From positions 1 to 64,000 of the forward strand of contig CAYTCI010000007.1 of the NCBI GenBank assembly GCA_964436305.1: a stretch of DNA of 64,000 bases, in the 5' to 3' direction. Within the stretch, counting starts at the first letter, position 1. Each line of letters opens with the position of its first letter. The position numbers and the translations under genes are program-made. Shown one piece after another: positions 43,820 to 52,030 of the stretch. This DNA comes from JAKPUX01 sp964436305. Its GTDB lineage: Bacteria; Zhuqueibacterota; Zhuqueibacteria; Residuimicrobiales; Residuimicrobiaceae. The notes beneath the pieces are model-generated. The model ran no database searches and was not told where the DNA came from. It saw only the letters and a list, made by a program, of their open reading frames with translations.

Positions 43820-45013
43820 ATGTCTTTCCGTAAAACGCTCTACATGTCCTCGGGCACCCTGCGCTACCTCTTTGTCATCGTGGTCATCCTGTGCATCGCC
43901 GGGATCAATTTTTACGTCCAGGGGCTGGTCAAGGATCTGCGCAAGCAATCCCGCGATATTGCAGAATTCTACGCCCTTACCTACCAGCGTCTGGCGGTTG
44001 CCGCCGACCAGCCGGAGGTGCTCGACTGGCTTTTTGTCAACATCATCAGCCGCGCCACCTTTCCTCTCGTCCTGACCGACCGTCAGGGCAATCCCAGCTC
44101 CTGGCAGGGACTGGCGGTACCGGACACGGCCCGCTCACCGGAGGCCCTCAAGCAGGTGCGCAAGGTCCTCGCCAAGATGCGCGAAGAGAATGACCCCATT
44201 CCCATCACCTACAACCAGATCGTCCTCAGTTATCTCTATTTCGGCGATTCGGTCCTGATCAGCCGCCTGCAATATCTGCCCTGGGTCACCCTGAGTGGTA
44301 TCGGCCTGCTGGTGCTGGCCGCCTTTCTCAGCTTCGGCAGCATCAAGAGCAGCGAACAGCGCTTCATCTGGGTGGGGATGGCCAAGGAGACCGCTCACCA
44401 GCTGGGCACTCCCATCTCCTCGTTGATGGGCTGGCTCGAGCTGCTCAGGATGCCCCGTCTCGATGACGCCCAGCGCGAGCAGACCCTGACCGACATGGAG
44501 ACCGATATCAAGCGTCTGGAAAAGATCGCCGCCCGTTTCTCCCATATCGGCTCTGAGGCCTTGCTCGATCCCCAGGAGGTCCAGCCTATCCTCCATGACG
44601 TCTGTGAGTATCTGCGCAAACGCCTCCCCCAAACCGGCAATCAGATTCAATTGATCGAGCGCTATGGGGCGTGCAAACCCGTTCCCCTCAATCGCGAGCT
44701 CTTCGAGTGGGCGGTCGAGAATCTGGTGAAAAACGCCATCGATGCCGTCAAGGGCAAGAAGGGGATCATCGAAATTGCCACCATGCCGCTCAATGGCAGG
44801 AACCGTGTCATCATCGACATCCGCGACAACGGTGCCGGCATCACTGCCAAGCGGCGTAACGACATTTTCAAGGCGGGCTACAGTACGAAGAAACGCGGCT
44901 GGGGTCTGGGGCTGAACTTCGCCAAGCGGATCGTCGAGGAGTATCATCACGGCCGGCTGGTGATCAAGGAGAGCCACATCGGCAAGGGGACGACCATGCG
45001 GATGATTCTATGA
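43820..45013 (+). CDS. Membrane sensor histidine kinase
   Basis: A 397-residue histidine kinase. Transmembrane helix 1 is at about 14-34 (YLFVIVVILCIAGINFYV), a periplasmic sensor region spans about 35-150, and helix 2 is near 153-172. The dimerisation box is GMAKETAHQLGTPISSL with phosphorylated H193; the ATPase has VENLVKNAIDA (N box), DIRDNGAGI (G1), and GWGLGLNFAKRI (G2). No HAMP domain is clear. No response regulator is adjacent. The ATG follows AAAGGG by 4 nt and is just downstream of a strong terminator, so expression may depend on readthrough. Its stop overlaps the SDR start as ATGA. Confidence 0.9.
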   Translation: MSFRKTLYMSSGTLRYLFVIVVILCIAGINFYVQGLVKDLRKQSRDIAEFYALTYQRLAVAADQPEVLDWLFVNIISRATFPLVLTDRQGNPSSWQGLAVPDTARSPEALKQVRKVLAKMREENDPIPITYNQIVLSYLYFGDSVLISRLQYLPWVTLSGIGLLVLAAFLSFGSIKSSEQRFIWVGMAKETAHQLGTPISSLMGWLELLRMPRLDDAQREQTLTDMETDIKRLEKIAARFSHIGSEALLDPQEVQPILHDVCEYLRKRLPQTGNQIQLIERYGACKPVPLNRELFEWAVENLVKNAIDAVKGKKGIIEIATMPLNGRNRVIIDIRDNGAGITAKRRNDIFKAGYSTKKRGWGLGLNFAKRIVEEYHHGRLVIKESHIGKGTTMRMIL

Positions 45014-45765
45014 CGGAAAATCGCGAACCCCTGGCCGGGCGGACCGCCCTGGTGACCGGCAGCGCGCGCGGCCTCGGCGCGGGCATGGTGCGCGCCCTGG
45101 CGGACCAGGGCGCCGCGGTAGCAATCCACTACCGCACCAGCCGGCAGGCAGCCGAAGCGCTGGCCGCCGAACTGCAGGCGCAGGGCAAGGCCGCAGTGAC
45201 CTTGCAGGCCGATGTGACCCGATGGGAGGAGGTCTGCCAACTGCGCACGGCCCTGCTGGAACGCTTAGGCCACCTCGATATCCTGGTCAATAATGTGGGG
45301 GATTTTGTCGAAAAACCCTGGGGATCTTTCACGCCGGCCGAGTGGGAGGCGATGATAGCGAGTAACCTCTCGAGCGTCTATCATACCTGTCAGGCATTTT
45401 GGCCGGGAATGGTGGCTCAGCAGTGGGGCCGGATCATCAATATCGGGCTGGCCAACAGCGACCGCATTCAGGCCTATCGCAACATCCTGCCCTATGCCAT
45501 CGCCAAATCCGGGGTGCTCATCCTCAGCAAATCCCTCGCTGTGGAGGGCGCACCGTATCACATCACCGTCAATGTCCTGGCCCCTGGCCTGATGGACAAC
45601 GGCACCCTCTGCCAGAACGCCCATCAGCAGGCGGCGCAGCGGGTGCCCGCCGGACGCCCTGGCACCAGCGCCGATCTCGCCACCGCACTGACCTTTCTCT
45701 GCAGCGAGAGCGCCGGCTATATCACCGGCGCACACATTCCCGTCAGCGGCGGCTGGGGCCTTTAG
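45010..45765 (+). CDS. Short-chain dehydrogenase/reductase (FabG-like)
   Basis: A 251-residue NAD(P)-dependent oxidoreductase. The cofactor motif is TGSARGLG (about 16-23), the structural motif is NNVG, the catalytic YxxxK is YAIAK, and the C-terminal ITGAHIPVSGGWGL is FabG-like. The catalytic serine is normally 13 residues before the tyrosine; here that position is Asn and Ser is 12 before it (GLANSDR), so either the loop is one residue shorter or the serine is shifted. It overlaps the kinase gene by 4 nt. Its stop codon overlaps that of the converging minus-strand gene. The substrate is unknown. Confidence 0.85.
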   Translation: MTENREPLAGRTALVTGSARGLGAGMVRALADQGAAVAIHYRTSRQAAEALAAELQAQGKAAVTLQADVTRWEEVCQLRTALLERLGHLDILVNNVGDFVEKPWGSFTPAEWEAMIASNLSSVYHTCQAFWPGMVAQQWGRIINIGLANSDRIQAYRNILPYAIAKSGVLILSKSLAVEGAPYHITVNVLAPGLMDNGTLCQNAHQQAAQRVPAGRPGTSADLATALTFLCSESAGYITGAHIPVSGGWGL

Positions 45766-46511
45766 TGCCGCACCTCCTCCGGCCGGCGGGGATATCGCCG
45801 CTCCCGTTCGGGGCTGCTCTCCCTTTTCGCCGGCGGCTGGACCGGCCGGCGGCCCGCAATCCGCAATCCCGTGCCATCCGCCAGCAGATCGTATCCCCCT
45901 GACCAGACCGGTTCGGCGCGCTCGCTGCGATACGAAATCACCTGCGCCCATCCAAGAATCCGGTTGAGCCCCTGCGCCGCTTGCCAGAGCACCTGACCGG
46001 TAGTGTTGACCAGCGGGACCGAGCTTACCTTGCGCATCACCCCCTCCTGACGGTCATACCCCTCGACGGCGGTCAAACGGAACATCGTCCGCAGTCCCAC
46101 CTTGCCGAGAAAAGCTTTCCACTGCAGCACCTCACCCTGCAGCGCCCACCCGCTGCCCTTGACCTGGATGCTCCTGGCCGGCCCGGGCTTGCCCTTTTCG
46201 TAGGGGGTCACGGTCACGATAAATCCGGTTGTTGAACCCAGCTTTTGAAATTCGACACGGGCCACCGGACCCGCACCGTGAAGTGGATGAAAATAATAGA
46301 GATAAATACTAAGATAGCCCAGCAGGAGCGTGGAGAGAAGAAGCAGCAGCATCGTCAGCCCCGGGAAAGAACGGGATCGGGTTTTTCGTGCCGGCGCCTT
46401 GCCGCCGCCTTTACCGCCAAGGAGAGTCAGCAGGATAAAAGCGGCAACCAGACAGCCCACGAGCAAAACCAGATAGACCCCATTCGAATCGGCGGGAAGC
46501 AGTTTGTTCAT
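45762..46511 (-). CDS. Membrane protein of unknown function
   Basis: 249 residues; not recognised. Two hydrophobic helices (YLVLLVGCLVAAFILLTLL and LTMLLLLLSTLLLGYLSIYL) are separated by a basic glycine-rich linker (GGKGGGKAPARKTRSRS). A beta-rich soluble part follows, about residues 80-220 (VARVEFQKLGSTTGFIVTVT onward), and a very basic tail (PERERRYPRRPEEVRH). The ATG at 46511 has GGAGAGG directly upstream. It is the last gene of the long minus-strand run, 7 nt after the DUF4249-like gene, and its TAA overlaps the TAG of the converging SDR gene. Confidence 0.72.
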   Translation of the reverse strand: MNKLLPADSNGVYLVLLVGCLVAAFILLTLLGGKGGGKAPARKTRSRSFPGLTMLLLLLSTLLLGYLSIYLYYFHPLHGAGPVARVEFQKLGSTTGFIVTVTPYEKGKPGPARSIQVKGSGWALQGEVLQWKAFLGKVGLRTMFRLTAVEGYDRQEGVMRKVSSVPLVNTTGQVLWQAAQGLNRILGWAQVISYRSERAEPVWSGGYDLLADGTGLRIAGRRPVQPPAKRESSPERERRYPRRPEEVRH

Positions 46512-46518
46512 CCTCTCC

Positions 46519-47241
46519 TCACTCGGCCAGGACAATCCGTTCATCGAAGGCAATGGCGCCGAAGACCCCGATCCCGCCCTGGATATGCCAAACCGGCTCC
46601 TCGTCGTCGCGCATGCGCATATAGTCATAATAGTTACGATCCAGTGCGGCCACCTTCAGGACATAGATATCGGGCTCGGCGAGATAAAAGGGATAGAATT
46701 CGATCGCTGTCGAGTCGCTCATCAGTTCGGCATTCCAGGCGTGCATATTGCCACGCACGCTCACGAGAAAATGCCCCTCTTCCTGGCCAGGCTCCCAGAC
46801 GATCGGCAGGGAGGCGTAGGCTGCGACCACCTGATGGTCGGAGGGTGAGGTCACGCGGGGCGGCGCGGGCATGGTGCATTGCGCCTCCACCTGGCGGCCA
46901 TCCTGCAGCCGGGCCGCGAGGGCATAGGTCACGCCGGCCTGCAAGCGCAGTTCCTCCCCCTCGGCGGCATAGCGGCCTTCACCCCGGTCGGTATAGGCCA
47001 CCTCCTGCCCCGGTCCACTGATCACCACCTGTGCCCCCGCAATGCCCCGGTCCGCCGGCACCCGGTCCAGCGCGCGATAGCTCTCCTCCAGACGAATGAC
47101 CGTCTGCCCGGAGTTATAGATCAGCAGCGCGAAGAGGTTGACCTCCGGCTTGTAGTTGAATTCATTGACATCCGGTCCGTTATTGCATGCAGCCAGCAGC
47201 AAGGCGGCCGCCAGGACCCCGATGGGCACTCTAGAAAGCAA
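46519..47241 (-). CDS. DUF4249-like lipoprotein
   Basis: A 240-residue lipoprotein with lipobox LLAAC at residues 15-19. A beta-sandwich-like domain follows (GAQVVISGPGQEVAYTDRG, LRLQAGVTYALAARLQDGR, EAQCTMPAPPRV). In Bacteroidota, DUF4249 lipoproteins sit beside TonB-dependent receptors, as here, and are thought to be their surface partners; this one is shorter than usual. The start is TTG at 47241 with GGGAG 6 nt upstream, overlapping the receptor gene by 11 nt; a GTG at 47229 is the alternative. Family assignment rests on layout and pattern, so it is tentative. Confidence 0.62.
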   Translation of the reverse strand: MLSRVPIGVLAAALLLAACNNGPDVNEFNYKPEVNLFALLIYNSGQTVIRLEESYRALDRVPADRGIAGAQVVISGPGQEVAYTDRGEGRYAAEGEELRLQAGVTYALAARLQDGRQVEAQCTMPAPPRVTSPSDHQVVAAYASLPIVWEPGQEEGHFLVSVRGNMHAWNAELMSDSTAIEFYPFYLAEPDIYVLKVAALDRNYYDYMRMRDDEEPVWHIQGGIGVFGAIAFDERIVLAE

Positions 47242-49510
47242 AATCCACTCCCAGCGTCGGCAGCAAGGGGAACATCGAGACCGTCGTCAATCGCGAGGGA
47301 TTGGCATCATGGTCCCAAAAATAATAAAAGACATTCTTGTGGTTGTAGAGGTTGATCACCTGTAAATAGGGAGAAGCGGAGAGGCCGAAGAGGCGACCCT
47401 CCCGGCGCAGGCTGACATCCAGGCGGTGATAGAGCGGGAAGCGGGCGCTGTTCTTCGCCCCGGGACGATCCACCAGGTGGCCCTCAAGCGCATTCTGCGC
47501 GAGATTCCATTCGTATCGCACATATTTGCCGGGTATGGGCGTGTAGGGCATCCCGGAACCGTACGAAAAAACCAGCCCCAGAGTCCACTTGCGGCCGAGA
47601 CTCTGGTTGAGAACCACGTGAAAAGAGTGGCGGCGGTCATATTTGGGATAATAGCTCTTCTGCTGGCCCATCCGGCGTTTGGTGATGCCCCAGCTGTAAC
47701 CCAGCCAGCCCTGCAGGGGTCCTTGCTGGCGCTTGAGCAGCAATTCCAGCCCGCGTGCGCTGCCCTCGGCGACAAAATAGTCGTCCGTCGGATCGGAGGC
47801 TATCCCCTTCTCGTTGAGATCAAGCAGGCCGCTGAAGGTTTTCACATAGCCCTCGAGCGTGAAGAGGAGATCGTGCGGCAGCCACCATTCCATCCCCGCC
47901 ACATAGTGGTCAGCGGTCTGCGGCTTGTAGCTCTTGCTGATCGGCATCCACAGGTCCATCAGGGAAAAATTCTGTTCATCACTGGCGACGGTGGTGAGAT
48001 ACTGGGCGTAATGGCCGTAGGTGGCCTTGAGGGCCAGGTTGGCAGCAAGCTGGTACTGCATCCCCAGCCGCGGCGCCAGGCTCCAGCGGTCGCCCAGGGA
48101 ATAATGCTCAAGCCGCACCCCGCTGTTGAGCTGGAGGCGTGGCCGGGGCTGCCAGTGGTCCTGCAAGTAGAATGCCTGCAGCGCCGGACGGGCTGTATAG
48201 GCAAGGAGCTGGTATTCGTCGATGGCGATGCCGTAGCGGAATTCGAGGCCGGAGGTGGCGAATCCCGCCTTGATGCCGTGCCCGTGGAGGCCAAAATAGT
48301 TGACATCCACCTTGGCGCTGTAGTCGTTGATGTGGTTGTTGAGGGCCAGTGCCGCGCTCCCACTGCTCTCGATGTTGGCATCGAGGTCATTGTCGAAGCG
48401 GCTGCGGGAGAGGATCGTTTCGCTGAACAGATCGGGGCGGATGATCCAGCGCCAGGTCAGGCTGGTCGTGCGATTGCCCCAGATCCAGTCAAGGTCGACA
48501 TCCACCTCGGACTCGTCGTCTCCCTCTGCGGAGAAATCGAGCACATCGTCCCCGTAAAATCCGCTCAGTGTCAGGCGGTGACGCTGCGAAAGATCGAGGT
48601 TGATCTTGCCCTGGAAATCATAAAAATAGTAGGGAAAATCATAGCGGGTATGCTTGAAGACCTGATCGAAATAGGTCCGGCGGGCGGCAATCAGAAAGGA
48701 GCCGGCGGGAAGCGGCCCCTCGGCGAGGGCGCGGGCCGAGAGCAGGCTGATGCTGCCCGCACCCCGATAGTGTTTGCTGTCCCCCTCCCGGTTGGTGATG
48801 GCCAACACCGAGGAGAGACGACCGCCGTACTCCACCGGAAATCCCCCGCTGAGAAACTCCATCTCCTTGATCGCATCCACATTGAAGGTACTGAAGACCC
48901 CGCCCAAGTGGAAGGGATTGTAGACGCTGACCCCGTCGAGGAGCACCAGATTCTGATCCGGGCTGCCGCCGCGGACATACAGCTGGCTGGAAAAATCGCT
49001 GCGGCTGACCACCCCTGGCAGCAACTGCAGGGTCCGGAAGACATCGGCTTCAGCCAGCATCGGTACCAGCTGCAGTTGCCGCATCGTCAGCGAGGCGGTA
49101 GAGATGTGCACCTCCCGTTCGAAGCGCTCCCGCTGCGCCGTCCTGGTCACCTCACCCATCTCGATCATCCCCGGGGTCAGGGTGACCGCCAGCACCGTGT
49201 CGACCCCGGCGCGCAGCACCAGCTCACTTTGCCAGCGTTGATAGCCCAGCAGAGAAACCGTGCAGAGATAGCGGCCTTGCTCCAGGCGCGGGATGACAAA
49301 ATAACCGCGCAGGGTGGTCAGCGCCCCCAGTTTCGTCCCGGCCAGAAAGACATTGGCATAGGGCAGAGGCTCGCCGTTGGTGGCATCCCGGACGAAACCG
49401 CTGATGGAGGCCAGGGTCTCGCCGGCAGCGGCTGTATTGCTCAAGCCGGGAGAAGCTGACAGCGCCACCAGCAGCAGGGCGGCGATGAGGGAGCGGAGAG
49501 AGCGATTCAT
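47231..49510 (-). CDS. TonB-dependent outer membrane receptor with carboxypeptidase-like N-terminal domain
   Basis: A 759-residue receptor. A signal peptide (LIAALLLVALSASPGLS) precedes a CarboxypepD_reg-like domain (about 33-115: ISGFVRDATNGEPLPYANVF). The plug follows (VRGGSPDQNLVLLDGVSVYNPFHLGG near 190) and a 22-strand barrel to a C-terminal phenylalanine (GVDFAF). This architecture is typical of Bacteroidota-type receptors. The ligand is unknown; the partner lipoprotein is encoded immediately downstream. The ATG at 49510 has AGGT 9-10 nt upstream, and the DUF3108 gene lies 23 nt before it. Confidence 0.9.
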   Translation of the reverse strand: MNRSLRSLIAALLLVALSASPGLSNTAAAGETLASISGFVRDATNGEPLPYANVFLAGTKLGALTTLRGYFVIPRLEQGRYLCTVSLLGYQRWQSELVLRAGVDTVLAVTLTPGMIEMGEVTRTAQRERFEREVHISTASLTMRQLQLVPMLAEADVFRTLQLLPGVVSRSDFSSQLYVRGGSPDQNLVLLDGVSVYNPFHLGGVFSTFNVDAIKEMEFLSGGFPVEYGGRLSSVLAITNREGDSKHYRGAGSISLLSARALAEGPLPAGSFLIAARRTYFDQVFKHTRYDFPYYFYDFQGKINLDLSQRHRLTLSGFYGDDVLDFSAEGDDESEVDVDLDWIWGNRTTSLTWRWIIRPDLFSETILSRSRFDNDLDANIESSGSAALALNNHINDYSAKVDVNYFGLHGHGIKAGFATSGLEFRYGIAIDEYQLLAYTARPALQAFYLQDHWQPRPRLQLNSGVRLEHYSLGDRWSLAPRLGMQYQLAANLALKATYGHYAQYLTTVASDEQNFSLMDLWMPISKSYKPQTADHYVAGMEWWLPHDLLFTLEGYVKTFSGLLDLNEKGIASDPTDDYFVAEGSARGLELLLKRQQGPLQGWLGYSWGITKRRMGQQKSYYPKYDRRHSFHVVLNQSLGRKWTLGLVFSYGSGMPYTPIPGKYVRYEWNLAQNALEGHLVDRPGAKNSARFPLYHRLDVSLRREGRLFGLSASPYLQVINLYNHKNVFYYFWDHDANPSRLTTVSMFPLLPTLGVDFAF

Positions 49511-49533
49511 ACGTTGACCTGACGGCTGAATCC

Positions 49534-50307
49534 CTATTTTATGAGCTTCATGACATCCAGCGCCATGGTCACCGAACCCAGCTCGGCCCTGCTCTGTATC
49601 CGCACCGGGAGCCGCCGCTGGTCGGTGGTAAGCCAGATCCACATCTGGCCCTTGGGCTCGACGTTGGAACCTGGCTGCTTGCCGGGCACCAGGAGAAAGC
49701 ATTCGAATTTACCCGCCGGGACCTTTACGCTCTCCTTTTTCTCGACGGTGAGGCGCAGGGGATAGACCTTTTTGTCCACATAACTGTTGAGATCAATGAT
49801 CTTGCCGACCTCCAGATCGAGGGTCCGCACATAATAGATGATCGAAAGCAGGTCCTGGCTGTAGGCGGGAACCGTCAGGGTATCCTTGCCCTCAAAGGCG
49901 CGCTGGTTGAGGGGATCGAAGACCGCCTTGCGAAAGGCCTTGAACTTGCCTTCGCGCAGGGTGCGTTCGTAGCGCCAGGGGAAGAGGCCGCGGCAATCGA
50001 GCCAGCTTTTCATGAGATCGTCAACGCGGTAAAATCCGGAGAAAAAATCATTGGTCCACAACCGAGAGGTGAGCAGGTAAATGGCGCGTCCATTCAGGCT
50101 GTCGGTGGTTGTCAGCGAGAGGGCGCCGCGACCGGCACTGATCTTGCCAAAGTGGACCGAATACTCGAGATATTCACCAACCGGCATCGCCTGGATGGCC
50201 AGTTCGCGCAGCTGCGGCCCGGGTTGCGCGGGAATCTCCTGTGCACGCGCCACCGCGAACACCCCCGCCAGGAGCAGCACTCCGGTTATCCCTTTCCAGC
50301 CTTGCAT
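49534..50307 (-). CDS. DUF3108 domain periplasmic protein
   Basis: A 257-residue exported protein. A signal peptide ends at ARA (residues 1-22, GVLLLAGVFAVARAQE). The DUF3108 body has GEYLEYSVHFGKISAGRGAL, the SRLWTNDFFSGFYRVDDLMKS segment, DLLSIIYYVRTLDL and a C-terminal IWLTTDQRRLPVRIQSRAELG. Members are lipid- or outer-membrane-linked beta proteins of unknown function. The ATG at 50307 follows GGAGGGG by about 7-8 nt and lies 2 nt after the GT9 gene. Confidence 0.85.
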   Translation of the reverse strand: MQGWKGITGVLLLAGVFAVARAQEIPAQPGPQLRELAIQAMPVGEYLEYSVHFGKISAGRGALSLTTTDSLNGRAIYLLTSRLWTNDFFSGFYRVDDLMKSWLDCRGLFPWRYERTLREGKFKAFRKAVFDPLNQRAFEGKDTLTVPAYSQDLLSIIYYVRTLDLEVGKIIDLNSYVDKKVYPLRLTVEKKESVKVPAGKFECFLLVPGKQPGSNVEPKGQMWIWLTTDQRRLPVRIQSRAELGSVTMALDVMKLIK

Positions 50308-50309
50308 GG

Positions 50310-51389
50310 TCACCCCTCCTCGAGCTCCTCTCTTTTGCCCAACTGATGCCTTACTTTGGCAAACACCGCATCGGGCGCGATTAATTCCATACATTCGCCC
50401 TGCGGGCAGCGTGTGCCGCTGCAGGCGGGGCACGGCGGCACTGGCGGCAGCAGGGCCGCATCGAGCTGCCCATAGGGGCCCCAGCGTTCCGGTGCACAGG
50501 CCTGCAGCGGGCAGTACAGGCCGACGACCCGGCAGCCGACCGCCACCGCCATGTGCAAAGGACCGGTACTGTTGGCCACCATCACCCGTGCTTGCTCGAG
50601 CAGGGCGAGCAATTCCTTGATCTCGAGCTGGCCATCCAGCCGGACGGGCCGGGTTCGCATCCGCTGGACCAGTTCGTCGACGAGGGGGCGCTCTGCCGAA
50701 GTGCCGGTCAGCACCACCGTCAGGGCCAGCTCGTCCTGAATGCGGTCAGCCAGGGCGGCAAAGCCCGACAGCGGCCAGTCCCGCGCCGACCCGCCGCTGC
50801 CGGGGTGAAGAACGATAAAAGGGGTCTCAGGAGGCACACCCTGCAGTTGCAGCCGCTCCCGCAGCCGCTGCCGGGCGGAGTCGGGGATGGCCAGGCAGAA
50901 ACGCACGGGTGCCAGATCGGCGCCGACGGCACGGGCCAGATCCAGATTGAGATCGAGTTCATGCCGCCCCGAGCCCTTGCGATGCTGATAGATCCGGTGG
51001 TTAAACAACGGGGCGTAGGCGCGGTATCCGGTGCCGACCCGGTGGCCGATGCCGGCCAGAAAGCAGAGCAGCGCCAGGCGCAGGGAGGGATGCAGGAGCA
51101 GGGCCATGTCGAATCGGCGGCGGCGCAGTTCCCCAAGCAGCCGGAAAAAGCCGGCCAATCCGGCGTGCCGCCCGGTGCGCTCCTCGGTCAGGAGCTCATC
51201 GAGGTGCGGATGGCCGCGCACCAGCTCGGCGGTATAGGGGCGCAACAACATGGCGATGTGGGCATGCGGGAAACGGTTGCGCAGGGCGGTAAGCACCGGC
51301 GTGGAGAGGACCACATCGCCGATCCGGTCGGTCCGCAGGACGAGGATCCGCTGTGGGGTAACGGGGGCAGACGGCTTGAGGGTGCTCAA
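50310..51389 (-). CDS. Glycosyltransferase family 9 (ADP-heptose:LPS heptosyltransferase-like), copy A
   Basis: A 359-residue GT9 enzyme. It has the N-terminal RILVLRTDRIGDVVLSTPVL, the donor-binding FIVLHPGSGGSARDWPLSGFAALAD and NSTGPLHMAVAVGCRVVGLYCP, all typical of WaaC/WaaF/WaaQ-type heptosyltransferases. A C-terminal cysteine set CPACSGTRCPQGEC matches the pattern seen in many GT9 proteins. It uses a TTG start whose last two bases begin the upstream TGA (TTGA), with GGA 6 nt before. It likely adds heptose or another sugar to the LPS core at the inner membrane. Confidence 0.86.
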   Translation of the reverse strand: MSTLKPSAPVTPQRILVLRTDRIGDVVLSTPVLTALRNRFPHAHIAMLLRPYTAELVRGHPHLDELLTEERTGRHAGLAGFFRLLGELRRRRFDMALLLHPSLRLALLCFLAGIGHRVGTGYRAYAPLFNHRIYQHRKGSGRHELDLNLDLARAVGADLAPVRFCLAIPDSARQRLRERLQLQGVPPETPFIVLHPGSGGSARDWPLSGFAALADRIQDELALTVVLTGTSAERPLVDELVQRMRTRPVRLDGQLEIKELLALLEQARVMVANSTGPLHMAVAVGCRVVGLYCPLQACAPERWGPYGQLDAALLPPVPPCPACSGTRCPQGECMELIAPDAVFAKVRHQLGKREELEEG

Positions 51390-52030
51390 ACGGATTCCAG
51401 CACGGTATCGATCTCCAGCTTGGAAATGGCGCCCTCGCGCAGTATCCGCACGGGCAGGCGCGTCACATCGACGACGGTGGAGGGCGTCGTCGACAAGGTC
51501 CCGGAACCATCGATGATCAAATCGAGCTGGTCGCCGAACATCTTTTGTACCTGTGCTGCGGTGGTCGCGGGCAGTTCGCCACTGCGGTTGGCACTGGTCG
51601 AAATGATCGGAAAACCGCTGCTCTTGAGCAGGGCCAGGCAGATGGGGCAGTCCGGAATCCGGATGGCGATCGTGTGCGAGCGGTGGAAAAGAGATCCCTG
51701 CAGACCCTTGCCGACGCGAAAGACAAGCGTCAGCGGACCCGGCCAGAAATTCTCCATCAGACGTTCGGCTGACTCGGGGATCTCCTCCACCAGGTCACTG
51801 ATCTGGATGAGGTCGGCGGCGATGACGATCAGCGCCTTGCTGTGATCCCGGTTCTTCAGGGAGTAGATCCGGTCGACCGCTGTGGTGGAAAAAATATTGG
51901 AACCGATGCCATAGACGGTTTCGGTCGGATAGCCAATGACGCCGTCCTGCTGCAGAACGCGCACGGCCCGGCTGATCAGATCATCTTCCGGCTGCCGGGG
52001 ATCGATCTTGAGGAGTTCACTCATCTTCAT
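51386..52030 (-). CDS. Sua5/YciO/YrdC family protein (threonylcarbamoyl-AMP synthase)
   Basis: A 214-residue YrdC-domain protein. The core makes threonylcarbamoyl-AMP for tRNA t6A modification. Motifs: GVIGYPTETVYGIGSNI, RIYSLKNRDHSKALIVI, FWPGPLTLVFRVGKGL, IAIRIPDCPICLALL and PIISTSANRSGELP, then DGSGTLSTTPSTVVDVT. Length fits the YrdC/YciO class without the extra Sua5 domain. Starts at 52030 and 52024 are both possible. It is unexpected between two LPS-type GT9 genes and overlaps both. Confidence 0.9.
   Translation of the reverse strand: MKMSELLKIDPRQPEDDLISRAVRVLQQDGVIGYPTETVYGIGSNIFSTTAVDRIYSLKNRDHSKALIVIAADLIQISDLVEEIPESAERLMENFWPGPLTLVFRVGKGLQGSLFHRSHTIAIRIPDCPICLALLKSSGFPIISTSANRSGELPATTAAQVQKMFGDQLDLIIDGSGTLSTTPSTVVDVTRLPVRILREGAISKLEIDTVLESV

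Noticed and set aside
47426..49459. A 677-codon plus-strand frame opposite the TonB-dependent receptor
   Set aside because: Antisense of a clear receptor; no supporting start or motifs.
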